From assembly GCF_001514215.1 (NCBI RefSeq), contig NZ_KQ948867.1, positions 33,633 through 97,632 on the forward strand: a DNA stretch of 64,000 nucleotides, given 5' to 3'. A program made the position numbers and the translations under genes. This DNA is from Streptomyces bungoensis. Lineage in GTDB: Bacteria > Actinomycetota > Actinomycetes > Streptomycetales > Streptomycetaceae. Below are positions 16,667 to 25,014 of the stretch, one piece after another. The notes beneath the pieces were generated by a model. That model saw only the letters and a program-made list of their open reading frames with translations, was not told the DNA's origin and searched no databases. The stretch's first letter is position 1; each line of letters starts with the position of its first letter.

Positions 16667-16842
16667 CCGACGTTCCTCCTCTCCGTCACGCCCCGCACCT
16701 TCCACCACACCGCCCACCGCCTCACGGACACTCCGCCGCCGGGACCTGGTCCCCCCGGGGTCACTGGAACTCCGGCGCCCCGATGATCCCGCGCGGGAGC
16801 CCGGCTGCCCGGTTGCCACGACCGCCCCGGGGCGAGCGGCGT

Positions 16843-17343
16843 CTACCGCTGCCCGCCGGGGCCGGTGGGACGCGTCCGATCGCGGGCGGTGTCGACCAGG
16901 ATCTGGCGGGCCTGCCGAGGGTTGCCGGCTCGGACCGCATCGGCCATCGCGGCCCTCGCCGCGGGCGGGGGTGTGTCCGGGGGGATCACGAGCAGCGAGA
17001 AGTGGTCGCGGTCGCCACGGGTCACGAGGGCGGTGTCGTCCCCCACGACGGAGGAGTCGATGTGCACGAGGCGACCGTCGACGGTGATCCGGGTCGGCAG
17101 ATCGTCCCAGGCGTCGCCGTCCAGGCCGACGCGGGTGACGGGCCCGAGCCGCTCGGACAGCGCGGCGATCAGGCTGGGCAGCTCGGTGGCGGGATCCCTG
17201 GAACGGGGCCACCACGCACCGTCGAGGATGCCCTCGCGGTCATGGGTGGTCGCGAGCCGCAGGAGCGCCGTTCCCGGGCGCAGGGACTCGTACACGCCGT
17301 CCGCCAGCAGTCCTGCCGGGGGAGGGGGGTCGGAGACGGCCAT
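16843..17343 (-). CDS. DUF5994 family protein (second copy)
   Basis: A 166-residue protein, MAVSDPPPPAGLLADGVYES, with the signature DREGILDGAWWPRSRDPATE, then VGLDGDAWDDLPTRITVDG and HFSLLVIPPDTPPPAARAAM. Paralogue of the gene at 14225. ATG 17343 is 9 nt after AGG; nearer ATG/GTG codons at 17349-17352 are alternatives. Unknown function. Its position immediately upstream of the phosphatase suggests co-transcription. Confidence 0.8.
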   Translation of the reverse strand: MAVSDPPPPAGLLADGVYESLRPGTALLRLATTHDREGILDGAWWPRSRDPATELPSLIAALSERLGPVTRVGLDGDAWDDLPTRITVDGRLVHIDSSVVGDDTALVTRGDRDHFSLLVIPPDTPPPAARAAMADAVRAGNPRQARQILVDTARDRTRPTGPGGQR

Positions 17344-17880
17344 GGACATCACCTGCCTGTCGGTTCCGGCAGGCCGCCGACCGCGGAAGGCGGTGACGGA
17401 GCAGCTGCCGCACAGGGGTCACGCCCTCCTCGCGGCCCGCGCTCCCACGCTACTCCCGCACCGTCACATATCCAGGGGGAGGACGAGAAACAAGGCCCAG
17501 GCGGTCGGCCTGGACCTTCGTCATGGAGCGGGTGACGAGAATCGAACTCGCGCTCTCAGCTGGGGAAGCTACGGTCATGTGCGGCCGGTTCGGGGGCTGG
17601 CGGAGGCGCGGTGGCAGGGTCCTCGGCGCGTCGACGCAGATGGTGCAGGAGGAGACGGGGCGTGCGGTGGCGTGCGCGAGGTCCTTTGCTCGGTGGTGCA
17701 GTTCCCCAGGGGGTTGATCAACAAAGTGGCGTACTGCCAACCGCGCTCGCTCGCCTGAGACACGACCGGCGCTCTTCGTGAGGTGGGTCACCGCCCGGTG
17801 GATTCGGCGCGCCGGCTGCTTACCATGGGCGCCACTGCCGAGCGCTTTGCCCGGTTTGTCCGGCGGAAGGGACGGGCGGA
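17344..17880. other. Intergenic region containing internal att-like site
   Basis: Holds a hairpin at 17492-17518 (AAGGCCCAGGC...GCCTGGACCTT) and a tRNA-Gly 3' fragment at 17522-17570. From 17571 to 17880 I see no gene. Confidence 0.5.
17522..17570 (-). repeat. tRNA-Gly 3'-half duplicate (internal att-like site)
   Basis: 48 of 49 bases match 22018-22066, the T-arm, acceptor and part of the anticodon stem of the intact tRNA-Gly; the single difference is at 17562. Sequence 5' of the anticodon loop is missing. A terminator-like hairpin lies just before it, as at the intact gene. Near-perfect identity indicates a more recent duplication than the copy at 7826. Confidence 0.85.
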
Positions 17881-18201
17881 ATGGTGTGGCTGGTTGCCCC
17901 GGACGACGTCCGCGTGACCTCGGTGCGTGAGGCGCTGGCGCCATACGCGTGGCAGTCTCTCCGCCCCGAGGCGCTGTGCCGGCGCGCGCTGGCGGCCATG
18001 GACCGCGTGGACGTTCATCGGCCCCTTCCTGGCGCGGCCGAGCGTCTGGCCGCGCTGTCGGCTTTCCTGGACGGCCGCCCGTGGCGGTCACTCACGGTCC
18101 AGGCTCTGAGCCGGCAGCTGGTCAGTGCCGCTGAGAGATGGCGGCAGGAGCAGGCCTGGCTCGACATTCAGCTGGGCCTGCTCCTGGACGACGCCGGCTG
18201 A
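17881..18201 (+). CDS. Hypothetical protein
   Basis: A 106-residue protein, MVWLVAPDDVRVTSVREALA, then DRVDVHRPLPGAAERLAALS and a helical C-terminus (VQALSRQLVSAAERWRQEQA). ATG 17881 has AAGGGA about 10 nt upstream. No signal peptide or membrane segment. I recognise no family. It converges on the arylsulfatase gene (17 bp between the stops) inside the tRNA-Gly island. Confidence 0.55.
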   Translation: MVWLVAPDDVRVTSVREALAPYAWQSLRPEALCRRALAAMDRVDVHRPLPGAAERLAALSAFLDGRPWRSLTVQALSRQLVSAAERWRQEQAWLDIQLGLLLDDAG

Positions 18202-18218
18202 GCGGTCGCCGCTCGGCC

Positions 18219-20576
18219 CTACTGCCGGGCCATGTGCATGCGCATCTCGCTGTTCATATCGGTGATCAGCTCTCCGGACAGGTCGACCGTCACGCTGTGC
18301 AGGGTGCCGGTGAACGGGAACGGTGAGGTGTAGTCCGGGTCCACGGCGGAGCCCGGGTTGCGGCCGCACGTCAGGCCGCCGGGGTTGAACATGACCGGGG
18401 TGGTGACGGGGAGATCCGTCTCGGCCGCGAGTTGCCGGTCGATGTAGAGCTGGGCCTTGCCCGGGGTGCCCTTGCCGTGCTGGATGTCGGGCTGGCCGGT
18501 GGGCTCGAACTCGAACCGCAGCTCGTGGCGGCCCTCGGGGACGGGGTCCGCGCCGGTCAGACGGTACAGGGCGCGGCGGACGTAGTTGTGGGTGTAGTGC
18601 AGTCGGCCGTCCTTGACGAACAGCGTCCAGCCGCCGGCGTCGGTGCCCTGGCAGACCAGTACGCCCTCGGCACCTGCCGCGAGGTCGACGTCCACGGTGA
18701 CACTGTGCGGGCGGTTGAGCACGCGCGGGGTGACCGCGGACGGCAGGCTCTGGGTACCGGGGCGGAAGGTGTAGCTGGTACGGGCCTCGGTGATCTGCGG
18801 GCGCTGTGTCATCATCCGCTGCACGGCGCTGCCGTCGATGGGCAGCACGTCGTACTTGCCGGCCTCGACGTACCACAGGGCGACCATCTCCACCAGCTTG
18901 TCGCGCTGCCCGGCGGCCAGGTCGCGGGTCTCGGCGAAGTCCTCGTCCACGTGGTACAGCTCCCAGTGATGGGCGTCCAGGTCGGTGAGGTCCTGCACGG
19001 TGATCGGGGTGCCGAAGGGGCGGCCGGCCTCGGCGAACGAGGGACCGGGCCACGGGCACACCGCTCGCCAGCCGTCGTGGTCGATGGCACGGTGCCCGAT
19101 CATCTCGAAGTACTGCGTGTGGTGGTTGCTCGGTGCGTCGGCGTCGTCGAAGGTGTGGGCGAAGCTCACGCCGTGCAGCGGCGCCTGCGTCACCCCCCGG
19201 ATGGTGGACGGTGGCTCGATGCCCAGGGCTTCGAGCACCGTGGGGACCATGTCGACGAGGTGCGCGTACTGGGTGCGGATCTCCCCGCGTGCTCTGATCC
19301 CGCTGGGCCAGTGGACCAGGAACGGGTCGCTGGCGCCGCCGCGGTAGGTCTCCCGCTTCCACCTCCTGAAGGGGGTGTTGCCGGCCCAGGTCCAGCCCCA
19401 CGGGTAGTGGTTGAAGGTGGTGGGGCCGCCGAGTTCGTCGATGGAGCGCAGGCTGTCCTCCAGCGGCTCGGGGGCGTTGTTGAAGAACTGGGCTTCGTTG
19501 GCGGTGCCGGTGACGCCGCCCTCCGGGCTGGCGCCGTTGTCGGACACCACCATGATCAGGGTGTTGTCGAACTCGCCGATCTCCTTCAGGAAAGCGAGCA
19601 GCCGCCCGATGTGGTGGTCGGTGTGGCTGAGGAATCCCGCGTAGACCTCCATCATCCGTGCCGCCAGGCGCCGCGCCTCGGGGCTCAACGAGTCCCACTC
19701 GGGCACGTCCGGGTCGTGGCGGGAGAGCCGGGCGTCCGCGGGGGCGACGCCGAGTTCCTTCTGCCGGGCGAAGGCGGCCTCTCGGTAGGCGTCCCAGCCC
19801 TCGTCGAACCGGCCCCGGTAGCGGTCCGCCCACTCCTTGGGCACGTGGTGCGGGGCGTGGGTCGCGCCGGTGCTCAAGTTCAGGAAGAACGGCTTGTCCG
19901 GGGCGACCTGCTTGGCGTCGGCAACGAACGCCATCGCCTTGTCCACCAGGTCGGGGGTCAGGTGGTAGCCCTGTTCCGCGGTGGCCGGCGGCTCGATCTG
20001 GTGGTTGTCGTAGACCAGTTCCGGATACCACTGGCTGGTGTCGCCGCCCAGGAAGCCGTAGAACCGCTCGAAGCCGCGCCCCAGCGGCCAGCGGTCGTAC
20101 GGGCCGGCCGCCGATTCCTGCTCGGAGGGCATCAGATGCCACTTGCCGACCATGTAGGTGTTGTAGCCGTGCTGGAGCAGCATTTCGGAGACGAAGCCGT
20201 TTTCGAACGGTATCTGCCCGTTGTAGCCCGGGAAACCCGTGGACATCTCGGTCACACCGGCCATCCCGTTCGCATGGTGATTCCGGCCGGTGATGATGCA
20301 GGAGCGCGATGGTGAGCACAGGGCCGTTGTGTGCATGTTGTTGTACAGCAGGCCGCCTTGGGCCAGGGAGTCCAGGTTGGGGGTGGCGATCGGACCGCCG
20401 TAGCACCCCAGCTGTCCGTACCCGGTGTCGTCCAGCACGATGAACATCACGTTCGGTGCGCCCGGCGTCGCCCGCAGCGGCTGCGGCCACGCAGGCCGCG
20501 ACTCCTCCGCGGTCCGTCCGATCACCCCCGGAAACGCCGCCCCCGGCCGGTACTCCCTCCACGACGGCTGCGACAT
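18219..20576 (-). CDS. Arylsulfatase (type I, formylglycine-dependent)
   Basis: A 785-residue sulfatase. N-terminal metal site NVMFIVLDDTGYGQLGCYGG, activation motif CSPSRSCIITGR (Cys to be oxidised to formylglycine), then GKWHLMPSEQE, HAPHHVPKEWADRYRGRFDE and NTLIMVVSDNGASPEGG, all canonical. The C-terminal region (about 560-785) has strands resembling a jelly-roll accessory domain. No signal peptide, so cytoplasmic. Sulfate-ester hydrolysis would release sulfate, which fits the sulfur-transport operon in the same island. The formylglycine-generating enzyme is not in the window. Confidence 0.93.
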   Translation of the reverse strand: MSQPSWREYRPGAAFPGVIGRTAEESRPAWPQPLRATPGAPNVMFIVLDDTGYGQLGCYGGPIATPNLDSLAQGGLLYNNMHTTALCSPSRSCIITGRNHHANGMAGVTEMSTGFPGYNGQIPFENGFVSEMLLQHGYNTYMVGKWHLMPSEQESAAGPYDRWPLGRGFERFYGFLGGDTSQWYPELVYDNHQIEPPATAEQGYHLTPDLVDKAMAFVADAKQVAPDKPFFLNLSTGATHAPHHVPKEWADRYRGRFDEGWDAYREAAFARQKELGVAPADARLSRHDPDVPEWDSLSPEARRLAARMMEVYAGFLSHTDHHIGRLLAFLKEIGEFDNTLIMVVSDNGASPEGGVTGTANEAQFFNNAPEPLEDSLRSIDELGGPTTFNHYPWGWTWAGNTPFRRWKRETYRGGASDPFLVHWPSGIRARGEIRTQYAHLVDMVPTVLEALGIEPPSTIRGVTQAPLHGVSFAHTFDDADAPSNHHTQYFEMIGHRAIDHDGWRAVCPWPGPSFAEAGRPFGTPITVQDLTDLDAHHWELYHVDEDFAETRDLAAGQRDKLVEMVALWYVEAGKYDVLPIDGSAVQRMMTQRPQITEARTSYTFRPGTQSLPSAVTPRVLNRPHSVTVDVDLAAGAEGVLVCQGTDAGGWTLFVKDGRLHYTHNYVRRALYRLTGADPVPEGRHELRFEFEPTGQPDIQHGKGTPGKAQLYIDRQLAAETDLPVTTPVMFNPGGLTCGRNPGSAVDPDYTSPFPFTGTLHSVTVDLSGELITDMNSEMRMHMARQ

Positions 20577-20776
20577 GAGGCCCTCCGTCCCGTCGGCCTG
20601 CGCCCAGCGTCATGGGTCGGCACTCTTCTTCGGGTTCTTCGAGGCATGGATGAAACGCGCCGCCCAACACGGCAGTCGGCCGGACCGGCCTCGGCGGCCC
20701 CCACGTCCGGCTGCGGTACGGCGGCACACCACCCACACTAAGAACACAAGGCCACCGCTGCCACTGCGGAGGAGGC

Positions 20777-21118
20777 ATGAAGGGCACCGGCACACCGCGA
20801 CCCAACACCGGCAGCACCGCCCGCGACCACCTGGCAAACGAACGTACGTACCTGGCCTGGCTGCGCACCGGTATCAGCGTCTCGTCACTCGGCATAGCGA
20901 TCGCCAAATTCGCCCCTGCCCGCGGCGAGCGGGCCGTCGCCGCGGGAGTGATCCTTCTCTTCGCCGGTCTCCTGGTGGCCGCCTACGGCACCTGGCGCTA
21001 TCGGGATGTCGCCCGACAACTCGATGCCGGACTCTTCGCCCCTGCCGGCTTCACGGCCATCGTCACTGCCGGCGCCGTCACCTTCCTCGCTCTGATCGCT
21101 CTCCTCGTCCTGGTCTGA
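20777..21118 (+). CDS. DUF202 (YidH-like) membrane protein
   Basis: A 113-residue protein. The DUF202 signature DHLANERTYLAWLRTGISVS is followed by three membrane helices (about 30-50, 57-75 and 92-112: VAAGVILLFAGLLVAAYGTW and AIVTAGAVTFLALIALLVLV). Start ATG 20777, with GGAGGAGG just upstream. Role unknown. Divergent from the arylsulfatase with a 200-bp spacer that must hold both promoters. Confidence 0.85.
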   Translation: MKGTGTPRPNTGSTARDHLANERTYLAWLRTGISVSSLGIAIAKFAPARGERAVAAGVILLFAGLLVAAYGTWRYRDVARQLDAGLFAPAGFTAIVTAGAVTFLALIALLVLV

Positions 21119-21181
21119 CCACCAGGCCTGCCGGGGAATGGAAGTTCCAACCTGCCCGATCACAAGGGGACTTCGCGGACC

Positions 21182-21700
21182 ATGAAATACCGACTACGAC
21201 CCGAGGACCTCGATTTCCTGGGAAGCGCCCCGTTCCGGCAGACCTGCACCGGCGAACTGCAAGCACCGGCCGCTGCCGTCTTCGACCAGATCGCCGCCCG
21301 TCCCGAAAACTGGCCCCGCTGGTTCGCACCTGCCGACGACGTCCACTACGAGGGACCGCCGCCCCACGGCGTCGGCAGCATGCGCTCCTTCCGCCTGTAC
21401 CGCCTCGTCCGAGCACGCGAGCAGATCATCGCCTGGGCCCCGGACGAGCGCTTCGCCTACCAGGTCCACGAAGCCAACGTGCCAGGGGTATCCGCACTGA
21501 TGGAACAGTGGACGCTGACGCCGCTCACCGACACCAGAACCGGGGTCGGCTGGACACTCGCCGTCGACTGCGGACCGTTCGTCCGCCTGCTTCTCCGGGC
21601 GGGACGGCGCCACATCGACAAGCTGTTCCATGACTCGGCGCACCGCCTCGAAACCCTGTGCCTCGCCGGTGCCGGTGGCCGAGGGAGGCGGCCGGCATGA
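21182..21700 (+). CDS. SRPBCC (polyketide cyclase/START-like) protein
   Basis: A 172-residue protein. CTGELQAPAAAVFDQIAARP and ENWPRWFAPADDVHYEGPPP followed by GVGSMRSFRLYRLVRAREQI show the SRPBCC helix-grip fold; the long C-terminal helix is GRRHIDKLFHDSAHRLETLC. Ligand unknown. It follows the DUF202 gene by 63 bp and overlaps the next start (ATGA), so the two or three genes may be one unit. Confidence 0.8.
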   Translation: MKYRLRPEDLDFLGSAPFRQTCTGELQAPAAAVFDQIAARPENWPRWFAPADDVHYEGPPPHGVGSMRSFRLYRLVRAREQIIAWAPDERFAYQVHEANVPGVSALMEQWTLTPLTDTRTGVGWTLAVDCGPFVRLLLRAGRRHIDKLFHDSAHRLETLCLAGAGGRGRRPA

Positions 21701-22068
21701 CCGAGCACGGGCCCGGCGAGCTCAATGAGCCGAACCTTCGCCTCGTGCGCGAGGACGAACCCGGCCTTCGTCACACCGGACACACCCTGTCGACCCGCTC
21801 GGGTGCCACCCTCCGCGACACGATGGTGCGCGCCGGCCGGTCCTCGGAGAAGGCAGCGCCGATCTATCAGCACTCCGGCGAGGAGCGGCAGCGGGAGGTC
21901 GCCGCCGGACTCGACGACCTCGTACGCGCCGAGCGTGCGAAGCGCCACACCGACCGGCGTGTGCTGCACCCGGTCTGGACAACAAAGAACCCCCGGGCCT
22001 CTGACCTGGGGGTTTCGCATGGAGCGGGTGACGAGAATCGAACTCGCGCTCTCAGCTTGGGAAGCTGA
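21697..22068 (+). pseudogene. C-terminal relic of a tyrosine recombinase (integrase)
   Basis: From about 21760 the reading frame gives LRHTGHTLSTRSGATLRDTM, VRAGRSSEKAAPIYQHSGEE and RQREVAAGLDDLVRA, the catalytic end of phage/ICE integrases (box-II Arg, and the nucleophile Tyr in IYQH). The His before LRHT is replaced (EPGLRHT) and the usual GHSS is GRSS, so two catalytic His residues are gone; the N-terminal 300 residues are absent. The frame runs on through the tRNA terminator into tRNA-Gly before stopping. It lies at the attachment site, as integrases of tRNA-targeting elements do. Confidence 0.75.
21988..22014 (-). terminator. tRNA-Gly terminator hairpin
   Basis: Inverted repeat AACCCCCGGG ... 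CCTGGGGGTT immediately downstream of the tRNA on its strand, followed there by a T-rich tail. A degenerate copy accompanies the tRNA fragment at 7826 and a related hairpin the one at 17522. Confidence 0.75.
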
Positions 22069-22093
22069 TGTTCTACCATTAAACTACACCCGC
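22020..22093 (-). tRNA. tRNA-Gly (anticodon CCC)
   Basis: Complete cloverleaf on the minus strand. The acceptor GCGGGTG (22087-22093) pairs with CACCCGC, and the anticodon stem TCAGC/GCTGA encloses loop TTCCCAA, giving anticodon CCC. The T-loop GTTCGATTC is present, and CCA is encoded at 22020-22022. It serves as the integration site of the neighbouring island, whose sequence lies on its 3' side and preserves the tRNA. Confidence 0.95.
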
Positions 22094-22376
22094 GTAAGAC
22101 GGACGGTCGACCCGTGCGGAGTCGATGTCCGAACGCTCGCTCACTGTACCTCATCGCGGACCCCCGGTGCTCGGACCGTCGGGTCCGTGTGCGTTTTTGG
22201 GCATGGGATCCGGCTGCGGGGGAACCGAGTTGAGGGCTACGGTGGAGGAGTGGGAGAGGGGCCGGGTGGGGCCGGAGTGCCGCCTGGAGAGTCGTCTCTT
22301 TGATCCCGTAATGTGGCTTTCGTCGTCAGGCCGGTGAGCCCGACGCGGCTCTTGGGGAAGGGACTTGAGGGATTTG

Positions 22377-22535
22377 ATGGAACGCACCGTCGTTCGCTGT
22401 GCGGACGGGCACGTCTTCAGCGCCGCTTCGTTCCCGATGCAGCAGGCCGAGCGGCTCGGCCCCGGCCGGCTCGTGAGGTGTCCTCGGTGTGCCAGGCTGC
22501 GCAGTGTGGTGCCGGTGGCGCTGCAGAAGCAGTAG
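22377..22535 (+). CDS. Small putative zinc-ribbon protein
   Basis: A 52-residue protein, MERTVVRCADGHVFSAASFP then GRLVRCPRCARLRSVVPVAL, with Cys-x3-His and Cys-x2-Cys placed like a zinc ribbon. ATG 22377 has GAGGG 5 nt upstream. Codon use (strong third-position GC) supports coding. Sits between tRNA-Gly and dcd on the core side of the island. Confidence 0.7.
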   Translation: MERTVVRCADGHVFSAASFPMQQAERLGPGRLVRCPRCARLRSVVPVALQKQ

Positions 22536-22578
22536 GCGGCCGAGCAGGGAGATCATCAGGCGCGCGGGGCCGTCACGA

Positions 22579-22609
22579 TTGTCACGGCTCCGTGCGCCTT
22601 GCGTATCCT
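22579..22609 (+). promoter_or_regulatory. Promoter for a probably leaderless dcd mRNA
   Basis: TTGTCA (22579-22584), a 19-bp spacer, then TATCCT (22604-22609), only 6 bp before the GTG start at 22616. No ribosome-binding sequence precedes the GTG. Confidence 0.5.
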
Positions 22610-22615
22610 CGGGAC

Positions 22616-23191
22616 GTGCTTCTCTCAGACAAGGACATCCGGGCCGAGATCGACGCCGGGCGGGTGCGGATCGATCCCTACGACGAATCCATGGTGCAGC
22701 CGTCGAGCATCGACGTGCGGCTGGACCGCTTCTTCCGGGTGTTCGAGAATCACCGGTACCCGCACATCGACCCCTCCGTCGAGCAGGCCGACCTCACGCG
22801 GCTGGTCGAGCCCGAGGGGGACGAGCCGTTCATCCTGCACCCCGGGGAGTTCGTGCTCGCCTCGACGTACGAGGTGATCACGCTTCCCGACGACCTCGCC
22901 TCCCGGCTCGAGGGCAAGAGCTCGCTCGGGCGGCTCGGGCTGGTCACGCACTCCACCGCCGGGTTCATCGACCCCGGGTTCAGCGGCCACGTCACGCTCG
23001 AGCTGTCCAACCTGGCCACCCTGCCCATCAAGCTGTGGCCCGGCATGAAGATCGGCCAGCTGTGCATGTTCCGGCTGACCTCGCCCGCCGAGTTCCCCTA
23101 CGGCAGCGAGCGCTACGGTTCCCGGTACCAGGGCCAGCGCGGGCCGACCGCCTCGCGGTCCTACCTGAACTTCCATCGGACCCAGGTGTGA
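22616..23191 (+). CDS. dcd: dCTP deaminase
   Basis: A 191-residue enzyme converting dCTP to dUTP for thymidylate synthesis. Starts VLLSDKDIRAEIDAGRVRID at GTG 22616. Characteristic segments are QPSSIDVRLDRFFRVF, EFVLASTYEVITLP, LEGKSSLGRLGLVTHSTAGF and IDPGFSGHVTLELSN, the last carrying the catalytic Glu. It ends with the usual GSRYQGQRGPTASRSYLNF. Full length for a homotrimeric family member. Followed after 13 bp by a phosphoribosyltransferase gene, likely co-transcribed. Confidence 0.96.
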   Translation: MLLSDKDIRAEIDAGRVRIDPYDESMVQPSSIDVRLDRFFRVFENHRYPHIDPSVEQADLTRLVEPEGDEPFILHPGEFVLASTYEVITLPDDLASRLEGKSSLGRLGLVTHSTAGFIDPGFSGHVTLELSNLATLPIKLWPGMKIGQLCMFRLTSPAEFPYGSERYGSRYQGQRGPTASRSYLNFHRTQV

Positions 23192-23204
23192 GGGCGACGA
23201 CGAC

Positions 23205-23708
23205 ATGACGGACGCGGCCGTGCGGGAGAACCTGACCTACGAGCGGTTCGGGACCGCCGTGCGCGAGCTGGCGCAGACCATCGCCGACGACGGGTACGAG
23301 CCCGACATAGTGCTCAGCATCGCCCGCGGGGGCGTCTTCGTCGCCGGCGGGCTCGCCTACGCACTCGACTGCAAGAACATCCACCTGGTCAACGTCGAGT
23401 TCTACACCGGCGTCGGCACCACCCTAGAGATGCCCGTCATGCTCGCCCCGGTGCCCAACGTGATCGACTTCTCCGACAAGAAGGTGCTGATCACCGACGA
23501 CGTCGCCGACACCGGCAAGACCCTCAAGCTGGTGCGCGACTTCTGCCTCGACACCGTCGCCGAGGTCCGCTCCGCCGTGATCTACGAGAAGTCCCAGTCC
23601 CTCGTGAAGTGCGAGTACGTCTGGAAGCGCACCGACGACTGGATCAACTTCCCGTGGAGCGTCCTGCCGCCCGTGGTGCAGCGGGCGGGGCAGGTCCTCG
23701 ACGCCTGA
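23205..23708 (+). CDS. Phosphoribosyltransferase domain protein
   Basis: A 167-residue type I PRTase. The PRPP-binding motif is VLITDDVADTGKTLKLV; upstream SIARGGVFVAGGLAYALD forms the pyrophosphate loop. Closest in layout to xanthine/hypoxanthine PRTase-like proteins, but the base specificity cannot be told. It follows dcd, so the pair is a nucleotide-metabolism unit, closed by a strong hairpin. Confidence 0.88.
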   Translation: MTDAAVRENLTYERFGTAVRELAQTIADDGYEPDIVLSIARGGVFVAGGLAYALDCKNIHLVNVEFYTGVGTTLEMPVMLAPVPNVIDFSDKKVLITDDVADTGKTLKLVRDFCLDTVAEVRSAVIYEKSQSLVKCEYVWKRTDDWINFPWSVLPPVVQRAGQVLDA

Positions 23709-23728
23709 CGGACGCGTGACGGACGAAC

Positions 23729-23762
23729 GAGAAGGGGCCCCGGCGTGCCGGGGCCCCTTCTC
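23729..23762 (+). terminator. Terminator after dcd/PRTase unit
   Basis: Perfect 15-bp stem (GAGAAGGGGCCCCGG with its complement) and a 4-nt loop, 20 bp after the stop codon; it also closes the convergent gene at 23790. Confidence 0.85.
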
Positions 23763-23789
23763 GCTGTGCCTGCGTGGCGCGCGGCCGCG

Positions 23790-24731
23790 TCAGAACGTGC
23801 CCAGCTTCACGATCGACAGCAGGGCGATCAGCTGGATCGCCGACGCGCCCAGGGCCTTCGGCCAGGGCAGGTCGTGGGAGCGGGAGACCATGAGGGTCAG
23901 CAGGGCGCCCGCGCCGATCCAGGTGGCCCAGCCGAGGAGCTGGACGAAGCCGGCGTCGCCGCCGAAGAACATGGCGAACACCAGGCGGGGGGCGTCCGAG
24001 AGGGCCGCGATCAGCATGGACAGGCCGACCGTGGGCTGCCAGGCGCCGTCGCCGCCGAGCTGGCGGGCCAGAGTGTGGGTGACCACGCCCAGGACGAAGA
24101 GGCCGAGCACCATCACGACGGCGGTGATCAGGACGATCGGCACGGCGTTGGAGAGCGTCGCGTTGATCGCGTCCGCGCGGGCGGTGTCGAAGCCGAAGAC
24201 GGCGAGCAGGCCGTAGAGGAAGGTGACGACGAGGGCCGGGACCCACATCGTGTAGTCCCGCATGCGCAGGAAGGTCTGGTTCGGGGAGAGGACGATCCCC
24301 TTGAGGAGTTCCTTCCAGTGCAGCGGCGGGCCGATCGGCCCGGGCGGGGCCGCCGAACCGGCGTGGTAGGTCGCGCCCTGGGTGTAGCCGGAGGCCTCGT
24401 CGACGGAGAAGGCCTGGGTGTGGCCCGGGTTGTTGGCCGCGTACGGGTCGTGGCCGCCCTGTCCCGGGTGGCCGCCGTCGCCGAAGTACTCCGGCCCGTC
24501 GTCGCCCGGCCCGGGGTAGCCGTACGCCGGCCCCTGCTGCGGGTACGGCCGCTGCGGCGCCTGCGGGGAGCCGTACGACGGGCCCGCGGGCCGGCCGTAC
24601 GACGGCCCCTGCTGTCCCTGGCCGTAGGGCGGCGGCGGTCCCGGCCGGCCGTACGACGGTCCCTGCGGCGCCTGCTGTCCCTGCGGGGTGCGGTTGTCAC
24701 GGCCCCCGCGTCCGTTCCTGAATCCAGCCAC
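23790..24731 (-). CDS. Yip1-domain membrane protein with Gly/Pro/Tyr-rich N-terminus
   Basis: A 313-residue protein from GTG 24731 (VAGFRNGRGGRDNRTPQGQQ). Residues about 15-110 are low complexity with repeats of GPSYGRP, then HWKELLKGIVLSPNQTFLRM begins a Yip1-like domain with about five membrane helices (WVPALVVTFLYGLLAVFGF, IVLITAVVMVLGLFVLGVV and others). Function unknown in bacteria. A longer in-frame reading to 24812 lacks a ribosome site. Confidence 0.82.
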   Translation of the reverse strand: MAGFRNGRGGRDNRTPQGQQAPQGPSYGRPGPPPPYGQGQQGPSYGRPAGPSYGSPQAPQRPYPQQGPAYGYPGPGDDGPEYFGDGGHPGQGGHDPYAANNPGHTQAFSVDEASGYTQGATYHAGSAAPPGPIGPPLHWKELLKGIVLSPNQTFLRMRDYTMWVPALVVTFLYGLLAVFGFDTARADAINATLSNAVPIVLITAVVMVLGLFVLGVVTHTLARQLGGDGAWQPTVGLSMLIAALSDAPRLVFAMFFGGDAGFVQLLGWATWIGAGALLTLMVSRSHDLPWPKALGASAIQLIALLSIVKLGTF

Positions 24732-24844
24732 GTCATCGAACGTACCTGGTCCCGGAGGGTGACGTGCCGGGCCCGGGCGTCCGGGCCCGGCTTTGCGGCC
24801 GACCTGTGACATCCCCTAAGGGACCGTCAGGGGCTGCTTCCGGG

Positions 24845-24990
24845 TGTTCCCGGAGTGTCGGTCCAGGAAGCCGCCCCCTGCCGTTGGTGCCGACGGCCAG
24901 GTCGGCCCTGCCGTCCCCGGTGAGGTCGCACAGCCGGACGGAGCCGCCGAACTCGGTGTACGCATCGGCCGGGCCCGCCGCGGTGGGGGC
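24845..24990 (-). pseudogene. Orphan FG-GAP repeat fragment
   Basis: On the minus strand the sequence reads VRLCDLTGDGRADLAVGTNG, a clear FG-GAP/VCBS calcium-loop repeat, beyond the stop codon of the FG-GAP gene at 25015 and before the Yip1-like gene. A hairpin (GCCGGGCCC...GGGCCCGGC, near 24968-24996) separates it from the intact gene. It is a leftover of a longer or second FG-GAP protein. Confidence 0.55.
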
Positions 24991-25014
24991 CCGGCCGGGT
25001 GTGCGTACGCCGGC

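Noticed and set aside
13982..16786. A 934-codon open frame on the plus strand
   Set aside because: Antisense to the SpoIIE phosphatase, full of Arg/Gly/Pro, with no start signal.
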